DNA of 54,324 bases, taken from Thiohalocapsa halophila. Lineage in GTDB: Bacteria; Pseudomonadota; Gammaproteobacteria; Chromatiales; Chromatiaceae. The stretch covers positions 1 through 54,324 of the forward strand of contig NZ_NRRV01000034.1 of NCBI RefSeq assembly GCF_016583825.1, read 5' to 3'. Both the position numbers and the translations under genes were made by a program. A model generated the notes under the pieces. It made no database searches. It saw only the letters and a list, made by a program, of their open reading frames with translations, and was not told the DNA's origin. Below are positions 25,589 to 34,531 of this stretch, piece by piece. Each line of letters begins with the position of its first letter. Position 1 is the first letter of the stretch.

Positions 25589-26533
25589 TTACCAACGCTG
25601 ACGACTGACGGCGGGGCACTCCCGCCGGTAGGAACCTCGCCGGAGGCGCTTCGCGGCATCGAGTAGGATTCCCGGCCCTAAGGTTCCGCTCACGCGAAGC
25701 CGGTTGAGCTCGAAGCGCGCCCCTGCCGGCAAGAAACGCTCGCCGGGCAGCGGCGACTGCCTTGCAATGCGCGCGAGCTCACGCCCTTCCATCGCAGCGA
25801 GGGACGAGAAGCGCGCGGCAGTTACCTCCGAGTCGTAATCCACCGCCTCCGGGCCCCAGCGAGACTGAAGGGCATCGTTGAAGCCGATGACCGCGAGCGC
25901 AAGCCGCCGATCCCCAGTCTCCCGGAAATGGGCCTCTAGGTTCTCGAAATGGTACCAGTGCGCGACACGCTGACCGGCCTGCACCCGTGAACGCCCCTTC
26001 TGCACGAACTTCACACCCTTGTGCACGCCGAAGTGATACGCCTGAAACGGCGACGGGTCGGGGCTGTGGACGGCCGCGGGCGCCAAGCGTGTGGTGTCCG
26101 CGACACGTTGATGAGGATGGTCCACCATGTCTACGAAGATCGCCTCTGCCGTCTGCTGCCACCGGTGGGTGGATCGATACACGTGGAGGCCGAAGATCCG
26201 ACGGCGCGTCATCCAGTCGTTGAGCGCTATCTCCAGGTGTTCGAGCTCCGGCTCGCTCCGAAACCGCTCCGCGCACTCTTCAAAAAAGGTGGGCCGGGCC
26301 AACACCATGTCCGCGTCCACCTTGATGAAGAGATCGACCTCCCCGGCGCGCTCCATGAAGGTCCTATACAGCGTATCGTGCGCCTCCTTATTGGGTAGGT
26401 TCGAGAGCACGAACCGGTCAAACGCCGGCAACGTTTGCCTATCGATGGATTCAAGGCACTGCTCGAACTCGTTCTCAATGCAGTGCGTAATACCGACAAG
26501 GATGTTCAAAAGATTACCACTGAGCGTTAACAA
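25589..26533 (-). CDS. Glycosyltransferase, GT2-like (GT-A fold)
   Basis: The 314-residue protein contains ILVGITHCIENEFEQCLESIDRQTLPAFD, a GT2-type first strand, and VDLFIKVDADMVLARP, whose D-x-D (about residues 71-75) would bind the metal-nucleotide donor. The rest (WMTRRRIFGLHVYRSTHRWQQ; YHFGVHKGVKFVQKGRSRV) is unlike the common GT2 acceptor half. No ATG lies near the conserved start: TTG 26533 opens the frame and TTG 26509 is an alternative. The start is uncertain. Confidence 0.68.
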   Translation of the reverse strand: MLTLSGNLLNILVGITHCIENEFEQCLESIDRQTLPAFDRFVLSNLPNKEAHDTLYRTFMERAGEVDLFIKVDADMVLARPTFFEECAERFRSEPELEHLEIALNDWMTRRRIFGLHVYRSTHRWQQTAEAIFVDMVDHPHQRVADTTRLAPAAVHSPDPSPFQAYHFGVHKGVKFVQKGRSRVQAGQRVAHWYHFENLEAHFRETGDRRLALAVIGFNDALQSRWGPEAVDYDSEVTAARFSSLAAMEGRELARIARQSPLPGERFLPAGARFELNRLRVSGTLGPGILLDAAKRLRRGSYRRECPAVSRQRW

Positions 26534-26616
26534 GCTAAAGCGCTAATCATAACAAGCATACGGATGGTGGGCGTTGCTCACGTACTCCAATCCAGAAAAG
26601 TCGACGCTCATATCGC

Positions 26617-27468
26617 TCACTCCAAATAGCCAAATCGGGCAAGCTCAAGCTCCGCTATGCGCCCGAAAGTCCGACGGTCGGATAGCGAGAGGCAGTCTGC
26701 TTGTCTCTTATCGATCCGCGGATCAAGGGCGCGCACAATCTCCTCTCGGTCAAACCAATAGTGCCGATCCACCTCCCCGAACCCTACGCCATAATCACCG
26801 CTCGCGCCCCGCTTACCCTTCGCCTTGAGGCGCAAATGTTCCAACGTACTTGGTTCGAGCCCCAGAAACCGGAAAAGCTTTTCTGAGACCGCGAATGGAT
26901 CTTCCAAGACGTCCTCGAACCGAATGACGTCAAAGTGTTCGCAGGTCTCGGCCTGACTCAGTATCTGATTCACCGTTCTAGAATACAAACGTGCCGCGTC
27001 TTCCGCCGAACCTCCCCGACGAACTACGCCATCGCAAAACGCGAACCCGTTCCGGACCAAGCCTATGAAATGGCATTGTGCATATGTGGCCGCGATGAAG
27101 CTCGACAATGCCACATCGTCCATCAACGACTTCAAGCAAACGACCGTTTCTTCAATCTCCTCTTGTCGATAACGCCTGTCCGGCGCAGCCTGCCCCTGAT
27201 CCTCATCCTCCAGACACGCGATTTTAAGATCGTAGGCTACGCTCTTAAATCGTGCTCGTAAGATGGGCCCGATCACCGGACTCAACCCGAAACCTTTCCG
27301 GATCAGCTTGCCGACTACCCCAAGTCGGCCGATTATCTCCCTCACCTCGTAGCGCGGCAAACAGACTGATGGATGCGACGCGATCAGATTCCAAAGAATA
27401 TTCGACCCACCCCGAGGCAGTGCGGCGATTACTATTGCGCGATCTTTTCCACAAGGCGGTATAGTCAT
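26617..27468 (-). CDS. Sulfotransferase family protein
   Basis: The 283-residue protein has the PAPS 5'-phosphosulfate loop ALPRGGSNILWNLIASHPS at residues 16-34, and FIGLVRNGFAFCDGVVRRGG, matching the 3'-phosphate-binding region. It continues FDVIRFEDVLEDPFAVSEKLFRFLGLE, the typical Sulfotransfer_1/3 C-terminal block. The start at ATG 27468 is preferred because TTGAGGG ends eight bases upstream; ATG 27474 and TTG 27483 lie too close to it. It would add sulfate from PAPS to the glycan in the cytoplasm. A second, divergent sulfotransferase is two genes upstream. Confidence 0.84.
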   Translation of the reverse strand: MTIPPCGKDRAIVIAALPRGGSNILWNLIASHPSVCLPRYEVREIIGRLGVVGKLIRKGFGLSPVIGPILRARFKSVAYDLKIACLEDEDQGQAAPDRRYRQEEIEETVVCLKSLMDDVALSSFIAATYAQCHFIGLVRNGFAFCDGVVRRGGSAEDAARLYSRTVNQILSQAETCEHFDVIRFEDVLEDPFAVSEKLFRFLGLEPSTLEHLRLKAKGKRGASGDYGVGFGEVDRHYWFDREEIVRALDPRIDKRQADCLSLSDRRTFGRIAELELARFGYLE

Positions 27469-27773
27469 GGCCATTGCCCTCAAGCAATTTCACTCGATTC
27501 TTCGCCAGAGTATACCCGGTCAACTACATACCCACCGGATATACCGCCCGACCCTGTGATTCGGGCAGGCATCGATCATAACGCCGCACGCGCACGTTCT
27601 GACCCGGTAGCCAGCAGGCCAGACGACGCGAGTGATTTCAGGGGTTTACCAAGAGCGAAACGATCGGCTACGCCAGGCTTTACACGGACTTTCGATCAGG
27701 GACATTCCGCAGGGAAAAAAAACCGGTGATACGATTACCCACGAAGACTGCCGCCTGAAGATTTCGCGACCGG

Positions 27774-28715
27774 CTAGCGCCTAGCCGTATCCACCATCGT
27801 GTTCCAGTCACATCCCAGGACACTAAGCCCATCGCACAAAAAACGATCAATAGTCGACGGAGTACTGCCAAGGTTAAGGGCGGGTTTTGTTGTCACTACA
27901 CGCCGATAACCTGCCCGCTTTACGCAACTGTTACGGCTATTCACTGGATCGCCGTAGGGAAGCACGAAGATCTCGCACGGCACGCGAGTCAGGTCTTCTA
28001 TGTACTGTTTCGAGTGCTCCATCTCCACGCGAGCTACCTCTGCGGGAACGCAGGACATACAGATATGTGACATCCCGTGGGAGCCGATGGTGATACGTGG
28101 ATGCTGACTGAGCTCTTTTAGCTGGGCCTTGGTCAGGTACAAATCGAAGACGCTCTGCCTTGCTCTGTCGTCAAGACCAAGATTAGCTACAAGCTCCGCC
28201 CTGTCTTTCCAACTGCGGAACTTGTACTCTTTGCGGATTGCTTCATAGGCGGCTATTTTGTCGCCGTTTATCGCGTTGGCAGAAAGGCTCCGAGAAACCC
28301 CAGCCGGATCAGCATTGAGCGCCCGCGCGAGCACCACCTCATAGGGGATCACCTCACGCTCAATAAAGCCAACTGTCGGAGACACGGTAGCCGGTATGCC
28401 AAGCTCCTCCAGTATGGGCAAAGCCTCCGTCAGGTTATCGGCAAATCCGTCGTCGAACGTCACGGCAAACCAAGCGTCCGGGAAGCGCGACTCCGCTAGG
28501 CTCACGGGCTCCGCCATACGGGCTGCCTCCTCGATCAGTGACCGAAAATCGGCGGGCGACGTGACGACGCCCGGCCTTCCGATGCTCGAAATCGGAGTGT
28601 CAGATATGGAATGAAAGCCCAGACAAAAACCGCGGGGGCCATCGAAGGCGTGCTTGGGCTTTCTAAACAGCCCCTTGAGTCCCCGAAAGCGCTCTAGGCT
28701 GAAGGGCGAAGCCAT
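27774..28715 (-). CDS. Polysaccharide deacetylase family protein (NodB homology)
   Basis: The 313-residue protein shows the NodB motif 1 VTFDDGFADN (catalytic and metal aspartates D88 and D89), motif 2 TIGSHGMSHICM (two metal-binding histidines), and motif 3 LPYGDPVNSRN. The family hydrolyses N-acetyl groups from carbohydrates in a metal-dependent way. No signal peptide is evident, so it may act on a cytoplasmic intermediate. ATG 28715 lies inside the 3' end of the sulfotransferase gene (22-bp overlap). The 290-bp spacer to the next gene downstream (27484-27773) shows no gene. Confidence 0.86.
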   Translation of the reverse strand: MASPFSLERFRGLKGLFRKPKHAFDGPRGFCLGFHSISDTPISSIGRPGVVTSPADFRSLIEEAARMAEPVSLAESRFPDAWFAVTFDDGFADNLTEALPILEELGIPATVSPTVGFIEREVIPYEVVLARALNADPAGVSRSLSANAINGDKIAAYEAIRKEYKFRSWKDRAELVANLGLDDRARQSVFDLYLTKAQLKELSQHPRITIGSHGMSHICMSCVPAEVARVEMEHSKQYIEDLTRVPCEIFVLPYGDPVNSRNSCVKRAGYRRVVTTKPALNLGSTPSTIDRFLCDGLSVLGCDWNTMVDTARR

Positions 28716-29476
28716 CTCTCAAGATCCCTGTTATAACGAGCCTCCAGTTCACGAACCATCGGCCTATACAGATGGCTCAACCGTGCAACGGCGCCTTTGC
28801 TGGGGCCCGCCGCGTAAGCCTCTCGTTCACGACGCTCTTTCCATTTAGCAAAAAATGACAACCTCCCGGCCGAACCCTTGCCGATCACCGTTGAGTTGAT
28901 GCGTTTCCGCTCCGCGCCTACCTCAACGGCGCGATCATGATCGACACCGAGGAAGTTGAACACAGAGGATAATACACCCACTGGCCGAACAGCTACATCG
29001 TCCTGAAAAATGACCAGCACCTGGTCTCGACCAAACAGGGATTCCGTGAGGTCGATGTGTTGATCATACATTCCAGGCAGTATCCAGTCAGAATAAAGGT
29101 CATAGTTGCTTTCCCACTCTTCAAACTCGAAAGCGATCTTGCCCTTCTTGCGCTCATGCCAGTAATGTGACCATGCCCGATCGATGGGGTTTCGCAAGAT
29201 CAGCACCACCAGTGCGCTTGAATCGAGCCGCGCAATCCTCTGCATGGCTAACGCAGAACGCGCGTAGGTCACCGTCGCATCACCAACGATCTGGCTAGGC
29301 GCAGCCGTTTCAAACAGCCTCTGATACCAAGGGATGCCCCGATCAAAGTGGATATCGAAAAAGTGGAGCATATGCTCGTCTGGTAAGAACACATCTGGAT
29401 GTGCTTGCAGTGCCCGGTGCAACCACGTCGACGCGCACTTCTGGAAACCGGCAATGACAAAAAAGCCCGATTTCAT
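28694..29476 (-). CDS. Sulfotransferase family protein
   Basis: The 260-residue protein starts MKSGFFVIAGFQKCASTWLHRALQAHPDVF: the 5'-PSB loop (GFQKCASTWL) is at residues 9-18. VVLILRNPIDRAWSHYWHERKKG is the 3'-PB motif and dimer region of heparan-sulfate-type sulfotransferases. ATG 29476 overlaps the stop of the preceding GT2 gene by four bases (ATGA), which fixes the start; the frame continues 59 codons further upstream without homology. GT2, sulfotransferase and deacetylase overlap in series and must be one operon. Confidence 0.87.
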   Translation of the reverse strand: MKSGFFVIAGFQKCASTWLHRALQAHPDVFLPDEHMLHFFDIHFDRGIPWYQRLFETAAPSQIVGDATVTYARSALAMQRIARLDSSALVVLILRNPIDRAWSHYWHERKKGKIAFEFEEWESNYDLYSDWILPGMYDQHIDLTESLFGRDQVLVIFQDDVAVRPVGVLSSVFNFLGVDHDRAVEVGAERKRINSTVIGKGSAGRLSFFAKWKERREREAYAAGPSKGAVARLSHLYRPMVRELEARYNRDLERWLRPSA

Positions 29477-30393
29477 CTCCACGCTCTCTCGCGCGACGGT
29501 AGGTTGCCTCTCAGGAAGCCCGGACCCATGGCTGCGGCCGCGACGAATACTCGGGGCAGAGATACATTGTATCGACGCCGATACACAGACAGGAACTGAT
29601 GGGTCAGCCAAGAACGCTGACCCGCACTGAAATGCCGAAGTTTCCAAATCCACTTAATATGGTAAGCAGCGGTGACCGCGCGATCAACGCCCTTTCCTCG
29701 CCGTAAGATACCCGCCTGCTCGTAGCGCGCGCTCTTCTCTTCTGCGGTCTCTCCCACACGAGGGTGTCGACGGAGTAAGCCGACCCCATCAGATGGCTCC
29801 AGCGTGCCGTAGGCGGCCGTCAGAAAAAGAATTAAATCGTCTCCACCATAGATGCGCTCGAACGGTAACCCTTTAACTAAAGTTGCCCTAAATAAACCGT
29901 GGATCGCAGAGCACTTAACTAAATTCTGCGCCACCAATACGGGCGCGACAACACAATCTACAGACGATGTATCGATATCCGAGTCACCAGACATCAGAAC
30001 AGTTGCTGGATTTCCTTCATCAACAAAGTTGCACCGAGGAAATACCATAGCGCAGCGTGGGTTCGACAGTTTGCGAATTGCGTCCTCCACAAAACTCGGT
30101 GCAAGGATGTCGTGTGCGCCAAGCCACATGAAGAATGATCCTCGCGCAGCATCCCGAACTATGCGAAAATTGTGGGTCGCCCCGATGTTATACGAATTTC
30201 TTATAATTACAACTCGTTCGTCGCCCGCAGACGCCTGCCGTATGATCTCATACGTCGCGTCTGTCGACCCATTGTCACTAACAACTATTTCAATATTCTC
30301 GTAGCTTTGCGTTTGCGCAGAGCGAACCGCTTCACCGATATACTTTGCCTCGTTATACGCTGGAATTCCTATGCTGATCAGAGAGTTAGCCAT
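29473..30393 (-). CDS. Glycosyltransferase family 2
   Basis: The 306-residue GT-A enzyme opens SLISIGIPAYNEAKYIGEAVRSAQTQSYENIEIVVSDNGSTD, a classical GT2 start. The metal motif is replaced by MWLGAHDILAPSFVEDAI, where H-D occupies the D-x-D place, seen in some O-antigen GT2 proteins. GGDDLILFLTAAYG may carry the catalytic base. The C-terminal 100 residues are basic. Codon use and GC look lower than in the flanking genes, hinting at a separate origin for the 24-31 kb genes. Confidence 0.85.
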   Translation of the reverse strand: MANSLISIGIPAYNEAKYIGEAVRSAQTQSYENIEIVVSDNGSTDATYEIIRQASAGDERVVIIRNSYNIGATHNFRIVRDAARGSFFMWLGAHDILAPSFVEDAIRKLSNPRCAMVFPRCNFVDEGNPATVLMSGDSDIDTSSVDCVVAPVLVAQNLVKCSAIHGLFRATLVKGLPFERIYGGDDLILFLTAAYGTLEPSDGVGLLRRHPRVGETAEEKSARYEQAGILRRGKGVDRAVTAAYHIKWIWKLRHFSAGQRSWLTHQFLSVYRRRYNVSLPRVFVAAAAMGPGFLRGNLPSRERAWR

Positions 30394-30704
30394 GAAGCGA
30401 CCCGATTACCAACGATACTCATGAAACTTATGCGTTGCGTAGTGTGTATTAGTTCTAAGATCAATTTGGTGCGCGAAAGGCGACGGTCCCTATCTCCCGT
30501 AACCCCCAGTTGCGCCTCGCCGACACGCCCAAGGCGTGTCTGCTCCTGTGTTGCCAGGGCCGAAACAACACCTTAGTGCCGAAGTCTCTCCAGAGGCTGC
30601 GGAGTGTTCCTGGTAATCGATAGCCACTAAGCCCAGTTGCACGTTGATCGCAAACAGGGCTACGGCCGGACTAGCGTCGTTAGCCAGATATAACTGTTCT
30701 TGTC
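30394..30704. other. Intergenic region, possible promoter of the sulfotransferase operon
   Basis: 311 bp without a gene. It probably holds the minus-strand promoter for the GT2-sulfotransferase-deacetylase genes, but no convincing -35/-10 pair or terminator was identified. Confidence 0.35.
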
Positions 30705-31475
30705 TCAGTAGTTGCGCCGTAGGAAGCCGGAAGGCGCAACGGTAATCAGGAGTTTGTTATCCATTTCCGCATCGATCGTGAATCCTGAATGACGCTTTAG
30801 GTAATCCCTTAGGGCAGTCTTTGGGTTGTTGCCAGGGCCCCATGGCCGATCCGGATAGGTATCGGCAGGGAAGTCATCAATGATTGTATCGAATACAACA
30901 CAGTAGCTTCCGACGCTGGTCAGCGGAGCATATGCCTCCAGCTCCGCCAACACGTGCTCATGGGTGTGGTTCGAATCGAGGCAAACCATGATTCGAGAAT
31001 AGTTCGCCGAGATGTCTTGAACCTTGCGCACAACATCGGGCGCAATCGAGGAGCCTTCAATCATGTCGATGCGATGAAACATTGGATGGGCTTCGATTGC
31101 GGCGCGGTTGTGTGTCCTGATGTCGATATCGATTCCGAGCACACGTCGACGAGGGACAGCCGGGTCGAGTGTCGCGTTCTGCTCAACGGCATCGCAGTAA
31201 TCGAGTAGTGCGAGCATGGATGCAGTAAAGATGAGCGACCCGCCGTGCGCGATGCCGGTCTCTATCACCAAGTCCGGTTTGACCGACCAGATCAATTCCT
31301 GCATCCCAACGATGTCCTGGGGGTACTGGATGATGGGTCGGCCCTGCCAGGAAAAATTGTAACAGTACTTGGGCTTCGTTGAGGCCAAGAGAAATTGTTG
31401 TGCGGCATCGATGAGTGATGCGTTGAGTCCATTTTCCGCGACGCGCAGTGCGACTTCTTTATCGAACGCGCTCAT
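30705..31475 (-). CDS. CmcI-family (cephalosporin hydroxylase-like) methyltransferase
   Basis: The 256-residue protein has QGRPIIQYPQDIVGMQELIW and DLVIETGIAHGGSLIFTASML (SAM loop with E72, residues 70-85). GIDIDIRTHNRAAIEAHPM follows, then MVCLDSNHTHEHVLAELEAY, the acidic and histidine metal-binding segment of CmcI. Family members in glycan loci act as SAM- and metal-dependent O-methyltransferases on rhamnose or related sugars. GGAG seven bases before ATG 31475 supports the start. A methylated terminal sugar would fit the Wzt recognition domain further upstream; that link is inference. Confidence 0.86.
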   Translation of the reverse strand: MSAFDKEVALRVAENGLNASLIDAAQQFLLASTKPKYCYNFSWQGRPIIQYPQDIVGMQELIWSVKPDLVIETGIAHGGSLIFTASMLALLDYCDAVEQNATLDPAVPRRRVLGIDIDIRTHNRAAIEAHPMFHRIDMIEGSSIAPDVVRKVQDISANYSRIMVCLDSNHTHEHVLAELEAYAPLTSVGSYCVVFDTIIDDFPADTYPDRPWGPGNNPKTALRDYLKRHSGFTIDAEMDNKLLITVAPSGFLRRNY

Positions 31476-31800
31476 TGGACAACTCCGATGTATTCGAAAA
31501 GGTTCTGGGATAGCGCGACACTATGCGCAAGACAATTCACCGTGGTACGGTAATAGTGACCGGGACCCTTCAGCGCGTCTACGCATTATTCGCTAAGGTC
31601 AAACTGGGGATTCGGAGTGCCGAGTTAGGGAGCGTGACCTACCTGGACCAATACCAGCGCGAGGAATTGTGATGGTGGAGTCTGCGGTTTCGCCATAAGG
31701 CGCAATCCGCGCCGTTGGAGTGTGCTGGTGAGTCTGCCTGGATCCCCGGTTCCCGGCGGCGGACGCCATAATTCACACAGAACGAGGGCGGACGCGTTAT
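31476..31800. other. Intergenic region
   Basis: 325 bp between the CmcI-like gene and the CDP-sugar module. No gene, repeat or clear terminator was seen. Open frames here lack homology. Confidence 0.4.
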
Positions 31801-32643
31801 TCATCGCTCTTGAACCTCCTCGCACACACCAACGACGCAGGCGGGATCGAACAGGTTGTCCGGCCGCGCACCAAAGCGCAGTAGGTCCCGGCGCCCGTAG
31901 ACGTCCGCAATCCCCTCCGCCAGTTGGCGGACTGTCACCGGGACACCGGAACAGATGTTCTCGGCACCTTCCCGGCTGCTCAACGCGATGTCCGCAATCA
32001 TGCGGCCCGCATCTGCCACGTCGAGAAAGTCTCGAATCTGCCGACCACTCGTAAGGTCCACAGGCTGCCCCTGGCTTAACTGCCGATGCAGGTGAGGCAC
32101 AAGGCGACGCGCGTCCTCGCCCTCACCAAAGAGATAGAAGAGTCGGCACCAGGCAAAGGCCAAGCCGGCAGCGGACAGGGTCTGTGACAGCAGGAGATAA
32201 GTAGACGCCTTGCAGGCCGCGTACAGGGTATTCGGCTTCAACGGCGTATCGACTCGCAGCATTCCGGCATCGGCATCATATTCTGCGCATGTCCCTAGGC
32301 CGACGAATCTTTTTCCACCTGCGGTGGCGAACGCCTTCGCAAGCGCAATCGTGCCCGTCAGGCAATCCAGATTTCGCTCCGCAGTCAGATATTTCCCCGG
32401 CTCGGCATACCAAGCTGCATGCACCAGGGTCTCTGTGCCGCTGAGCAAATCGGACAACCGAGCCTTGCTTTCGGCAAACAGATCCTGCGTCGTCACAATG
32501 TCGAGGCTCGAGCTTGCGTGTAGTAGCGCCGAATCGAGTTTCGCTGGCTCTCGCACGATGACGCGCACGCGAGCGCCACGGGCAAGCAGAGCTTTGAGTA
32601 TTTGCGAACCCACAAAGCCTGTTGCGCCCGTCAGTGCGATCAT
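31801..32643 (-). CDS. NAD-dependent epimerase/dehydratase or 4-ketoreductase (SDR)
   Basis: The 280-residue extended SDR starts MIALTGATGFVGSQILKALL (Rossmann G-x2-G-x2-G at residues 5-11). It has LVHAAWYAEPGKYL, then LGTCAEYD and the catalytic YAACKAS (Y-x3-K). As last gene of the CDP-sugar module, it probably reduces or epimerises the 4-keto group after 3,5-epimerisation and C-methylation, completing a CDP-6-deoxyhexose. ATG 32643 is chosen because the Rossmann motif begins three residues later; the frame extends 40 codons upstream without homology and would overlap the methyltransferase. Confidence 0.83.
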   Translation of the reverse strand: MIALTGATGFVGSQILKALLARGARVRVIVREPAKLDSALLHASSSLDIVTTQDLFAESKARLSDLLSGTETLVHAAWYAEPGKYLTAERNLDCLTGTIALAKAFATAGGKRFVGLGTCAEYDADAGMLRVDTPLKPNTLYAACKASTYLLLSQTLSAAGLAFAWCRLFYLFGEGEDARRLVPHLHRQLSQGQPVDLTSGRQIRDFLDVADAGRMIADIALSSREGAENICSGVPVTVRQLAEGIADVYGRRDLLRFGARPDNLFDPACVVGVCEEVQER

Positions 32644-32714
32644 TCGTTGGTCCTTTGCAGGATGTGGCTCGGTTGGAGCAGCGCCTAGCCGGCTGGCGCG
32701 GTAGTGATGGGGTA

Positions 32715-33941
32715 TCAAGAAACGTCCAAACTGGGCACCGCAGTTACGAAGCCAGCCCCCCAATCACGCGCGTAGGCGAGTTGCTGCGTTACCTCGTTTT
32801 TCAGGTTCCAAGGCAGAATCAGGATGGCGTCCGGCCGGGTTTCGGTCAGGCGCTCTTCCCCCACGATTGGTATGCGGCTGCCTGGCAGGTAGTTGCCCTG
32901 CTTGGCGGGATTCCGGTCCACCACGAAGGGCAGCAGGTCCGGCCCGATGCCGGCGTAGTTTAGCAGGGTGTTGCCCTTGGCGGCGGCGCCGTAGCCGCCG
33001 ACCCCTTTGCCGTCGCGCGCGGCGTCCAGCAGAAATCTCAGCAGGTCATTCTTGACCCGGTCCGCGTTGGCCTGAAAGCCGGTGTAGCCGTCGAGGCGCT
33101 TGAGCCGGGCTGTGTGCTCCCGTGTGAGCAGGTCGTCGACGCTGGACTGGCGCGGCCGCTTACCGAGGTCTTGGCGTTGGGCGTAGACGCGCAGGCTGCC
33201 GCCATGGGTCGGCAGCTCCTCGACGTCGAAGACACTGAGCCCGTTGGCGTTGAAGATACGCTCGACGGCGAGCAGCGACAGGTAGGAGAAGTGCTCGTGG
33301 TAGATGGTGTCGAACTGGTTCTGCTCGATGAGGCGCAGCAGGTGCGGGAACTCGAAGGTCGCGACGCCCTCCGGCTTGAGCAGGCGTGCGAATCCGCCGA
33401 CGAAGTCGTTGATGTCCGGCACGTGGGCGAGGACGTTGTTGGCGGTCATGAGGTCGGCCTGCTGACCCTGCTCCGCCAGTTGTTCGGCCAGCTGCACGCC
33501 GAAGAACGCCTCGACGATCGGGATGCCTTTGTCGCGGGCGGCGTCGGCGGTGCTGCGGGTCGGCTCGACCCCTGTGCAGTGGATGCCGCGGGCCTGGACA
33601 TATTGGAGCAGGTAGCCGTCGTTGGCGGCGATCTCGACCATGTGGCTGTTCGCATCGAGGCCGAAGCGCTGGACCATGTCCGCGACATAGCGCTCGGCGT
33701 GGGCCAGCCAGGTGCTCGAGAAACCGCTGAAGTAGGCGTAGTCCGCGTCGAAAAGCTCATCGGCGCGCGCGAAGTCCGCCGTCTGCACTAGCCAGCATTC
33801 GGTGCAGACGAGCACGCGCAGCGGGTACCAGGCCTCCGGCGCCCACAGGTCCTCCGCGCTAAGGTAGGCGTTCGACGGCGGCGCGCTGCCGAGATCGATA
33901 AAAGGCAGTTCCAGTGCGGCGTGGCAGTGGCGACACTTCAT
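32715..33941 (-). CDS. Sugar C-methyltransferase (SAM-dependent, three-domain type)
   Basis: The 408-residue protein has the full architecture of sugar C-3-methyltransferases such as TcaB9 and NovU. The N-terminal zinc domain has C3, C6, C46 and C49 (MKCRHCH; VLVCTECW). The SAM domain has VEIAANDGYLLQY (about residues 97-109) and NNVLAHVPD, followed by the YHEHFSYLSL histidines near the active site. The C-terminal Rossmann domain has GGYGAAAKGNTLLNY. Such enzymes methylate C3 of a 4-keto-6-deoxy sugar. Its start overlaps the epimerase stop by four bases (ATGA). Position after the 3,5-epimerase supports action on a CDP-4-keto intermediate. Confidence 0.9.
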   Translation of the reverse strand: MKCRHCHAALELPFIDLGSAPPSNAYLSAEDLWAPEAWYPLRVLVCTECWLVQTADFARADELFDADYAYFSGFSSTWLAHAERYVADMVQRFGLDANSHMVEIAANDGYLLQYVQARGIHCTGVEPTRSTADAARDKGIPIVEAFFGVQLAEQLAEQGQQADLMTANNVLAHVPDINDFVGGFARLLKPEGVATFEFPHLLRLIEQNQFDTIYHEHFSYLSLLAVERIFNANGLSVFDVEELPTHGGSLRVYAQRQDLGKRPRQSSVDDLLTREHTARLKRLDGYTGFQANADRVKNDLLRFLLDAARDGKGVGGYGAAAKGNTLLNYAGIGPDLLPFVVDRNPAKQGNYLPGSRIPIVGEERLTETRPDAILILPWNLKNEVTQQLAYARDWGAGFVTAVPSLDVS

Positions 33942-34504
33942 AGTCTGATGCCGGCGAAGTCGGTGGCGATGGATAGATGCGCGCGATCTCGGGCGGACAT
34001 CTCGGTCACCGGCAGCGGCCAGTCGATGGCCAGGCGCGGGTCGAGGGCATTGACAGCGCCTTCGGCATCGGGCTGGTAGGCGGCGGTGTGCAGGTAGATC
34101 AGCTCGCAGTCGTCCGTCAGGGTCTGAAAGCCGTGGGCGAAGCCCTCCGGGATCAGCAAGGTCCGGTGATTCTCGGCGCTGAGGTATTCCCCATGCCAGC
34201 GTAGGAAGGTCGGTAAGCCCTGGCGCAGATCCACTGCAACGTCGAATACCTGGCCGCGCAGGCAGGTGACCAGCTTCATTTCCGCGTGCGGCGGGTGCTG
34301 GAAGTGCATGCCCCGAACGGTGCCCGCCTTGCCGGTGAGCGTGTGGTTCATTTGCTCGATCCGGCGCTCGCCGATCATATCCCTTAGCTCGTCGCGGCAG
34401 AAGAGGCGCTCGAGGTAACCACGCTCATCGCCGAGGGGGTGGCGCTGGAGCAGCATCAGCTCGGCAAGGGGAGTCCGGGTAGCGGTGAAGCGTGTCGCGC
34501 TCAT
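33938..34504 (-). CDS. dTDP-4-dehydrorhamnose 3,5-epimerase-like protein (CDP-4-keto-6-deoxyhexose epimerase)
   Basis: The 188-residue RmlC-type cupin carries GDERGYLERLFCRDEL and the catalytic-histidine block GTVRGMHFQHPPHAEMKLV (about residues 61-79). It continues GQVFDVAVDLRQG, then IPEGFAHGFQTL and a late tyrosine in IYLHTAAYQ. All RmlC active-site landmarks are present. Because it is translationally linked to rfbF, rfbG and a C-methyltransferase rather than to rmlABD, its natural substrate is more likely the CDP-linked 4-keto sugar. It lies 27 bp after rfbG. Confidence 0.88.
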   Translation of the reverse strand: MSATRFTATRTPLAELMLLQRHPLGDERGYLERLFCRDELRDMIGERRIEQMNHTLTGKAGTVRGMHFQHPPHAEMKLVTCLRGQVFDVAVDLRQGLPTFLRWHGEYLSAENHRTLLIPEGFAHGFQTLTDDCELIYLHTAAYQPDAEGAVNALDPRLAIDWPLPVTEMSARDRAHLSIATDFAGIRL

Positions 34505-34531
34505 AATGCGGGGGCCACGGGGTCGCTGGCC

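Noticed and set aside
30400..30700. Possible small RNA or tRNA in the 30.4-30.7 kb gap
   Set aside because: No cloverleaf, terminator or conserved RNA motif could be recognised by eye.
33114..33791. 225-codon plus-strand frame opposite the C-methyltransferase
   Set aside because: It is the complement of a well-supported three-domain methyltransferase in a four-base-overlap operon.
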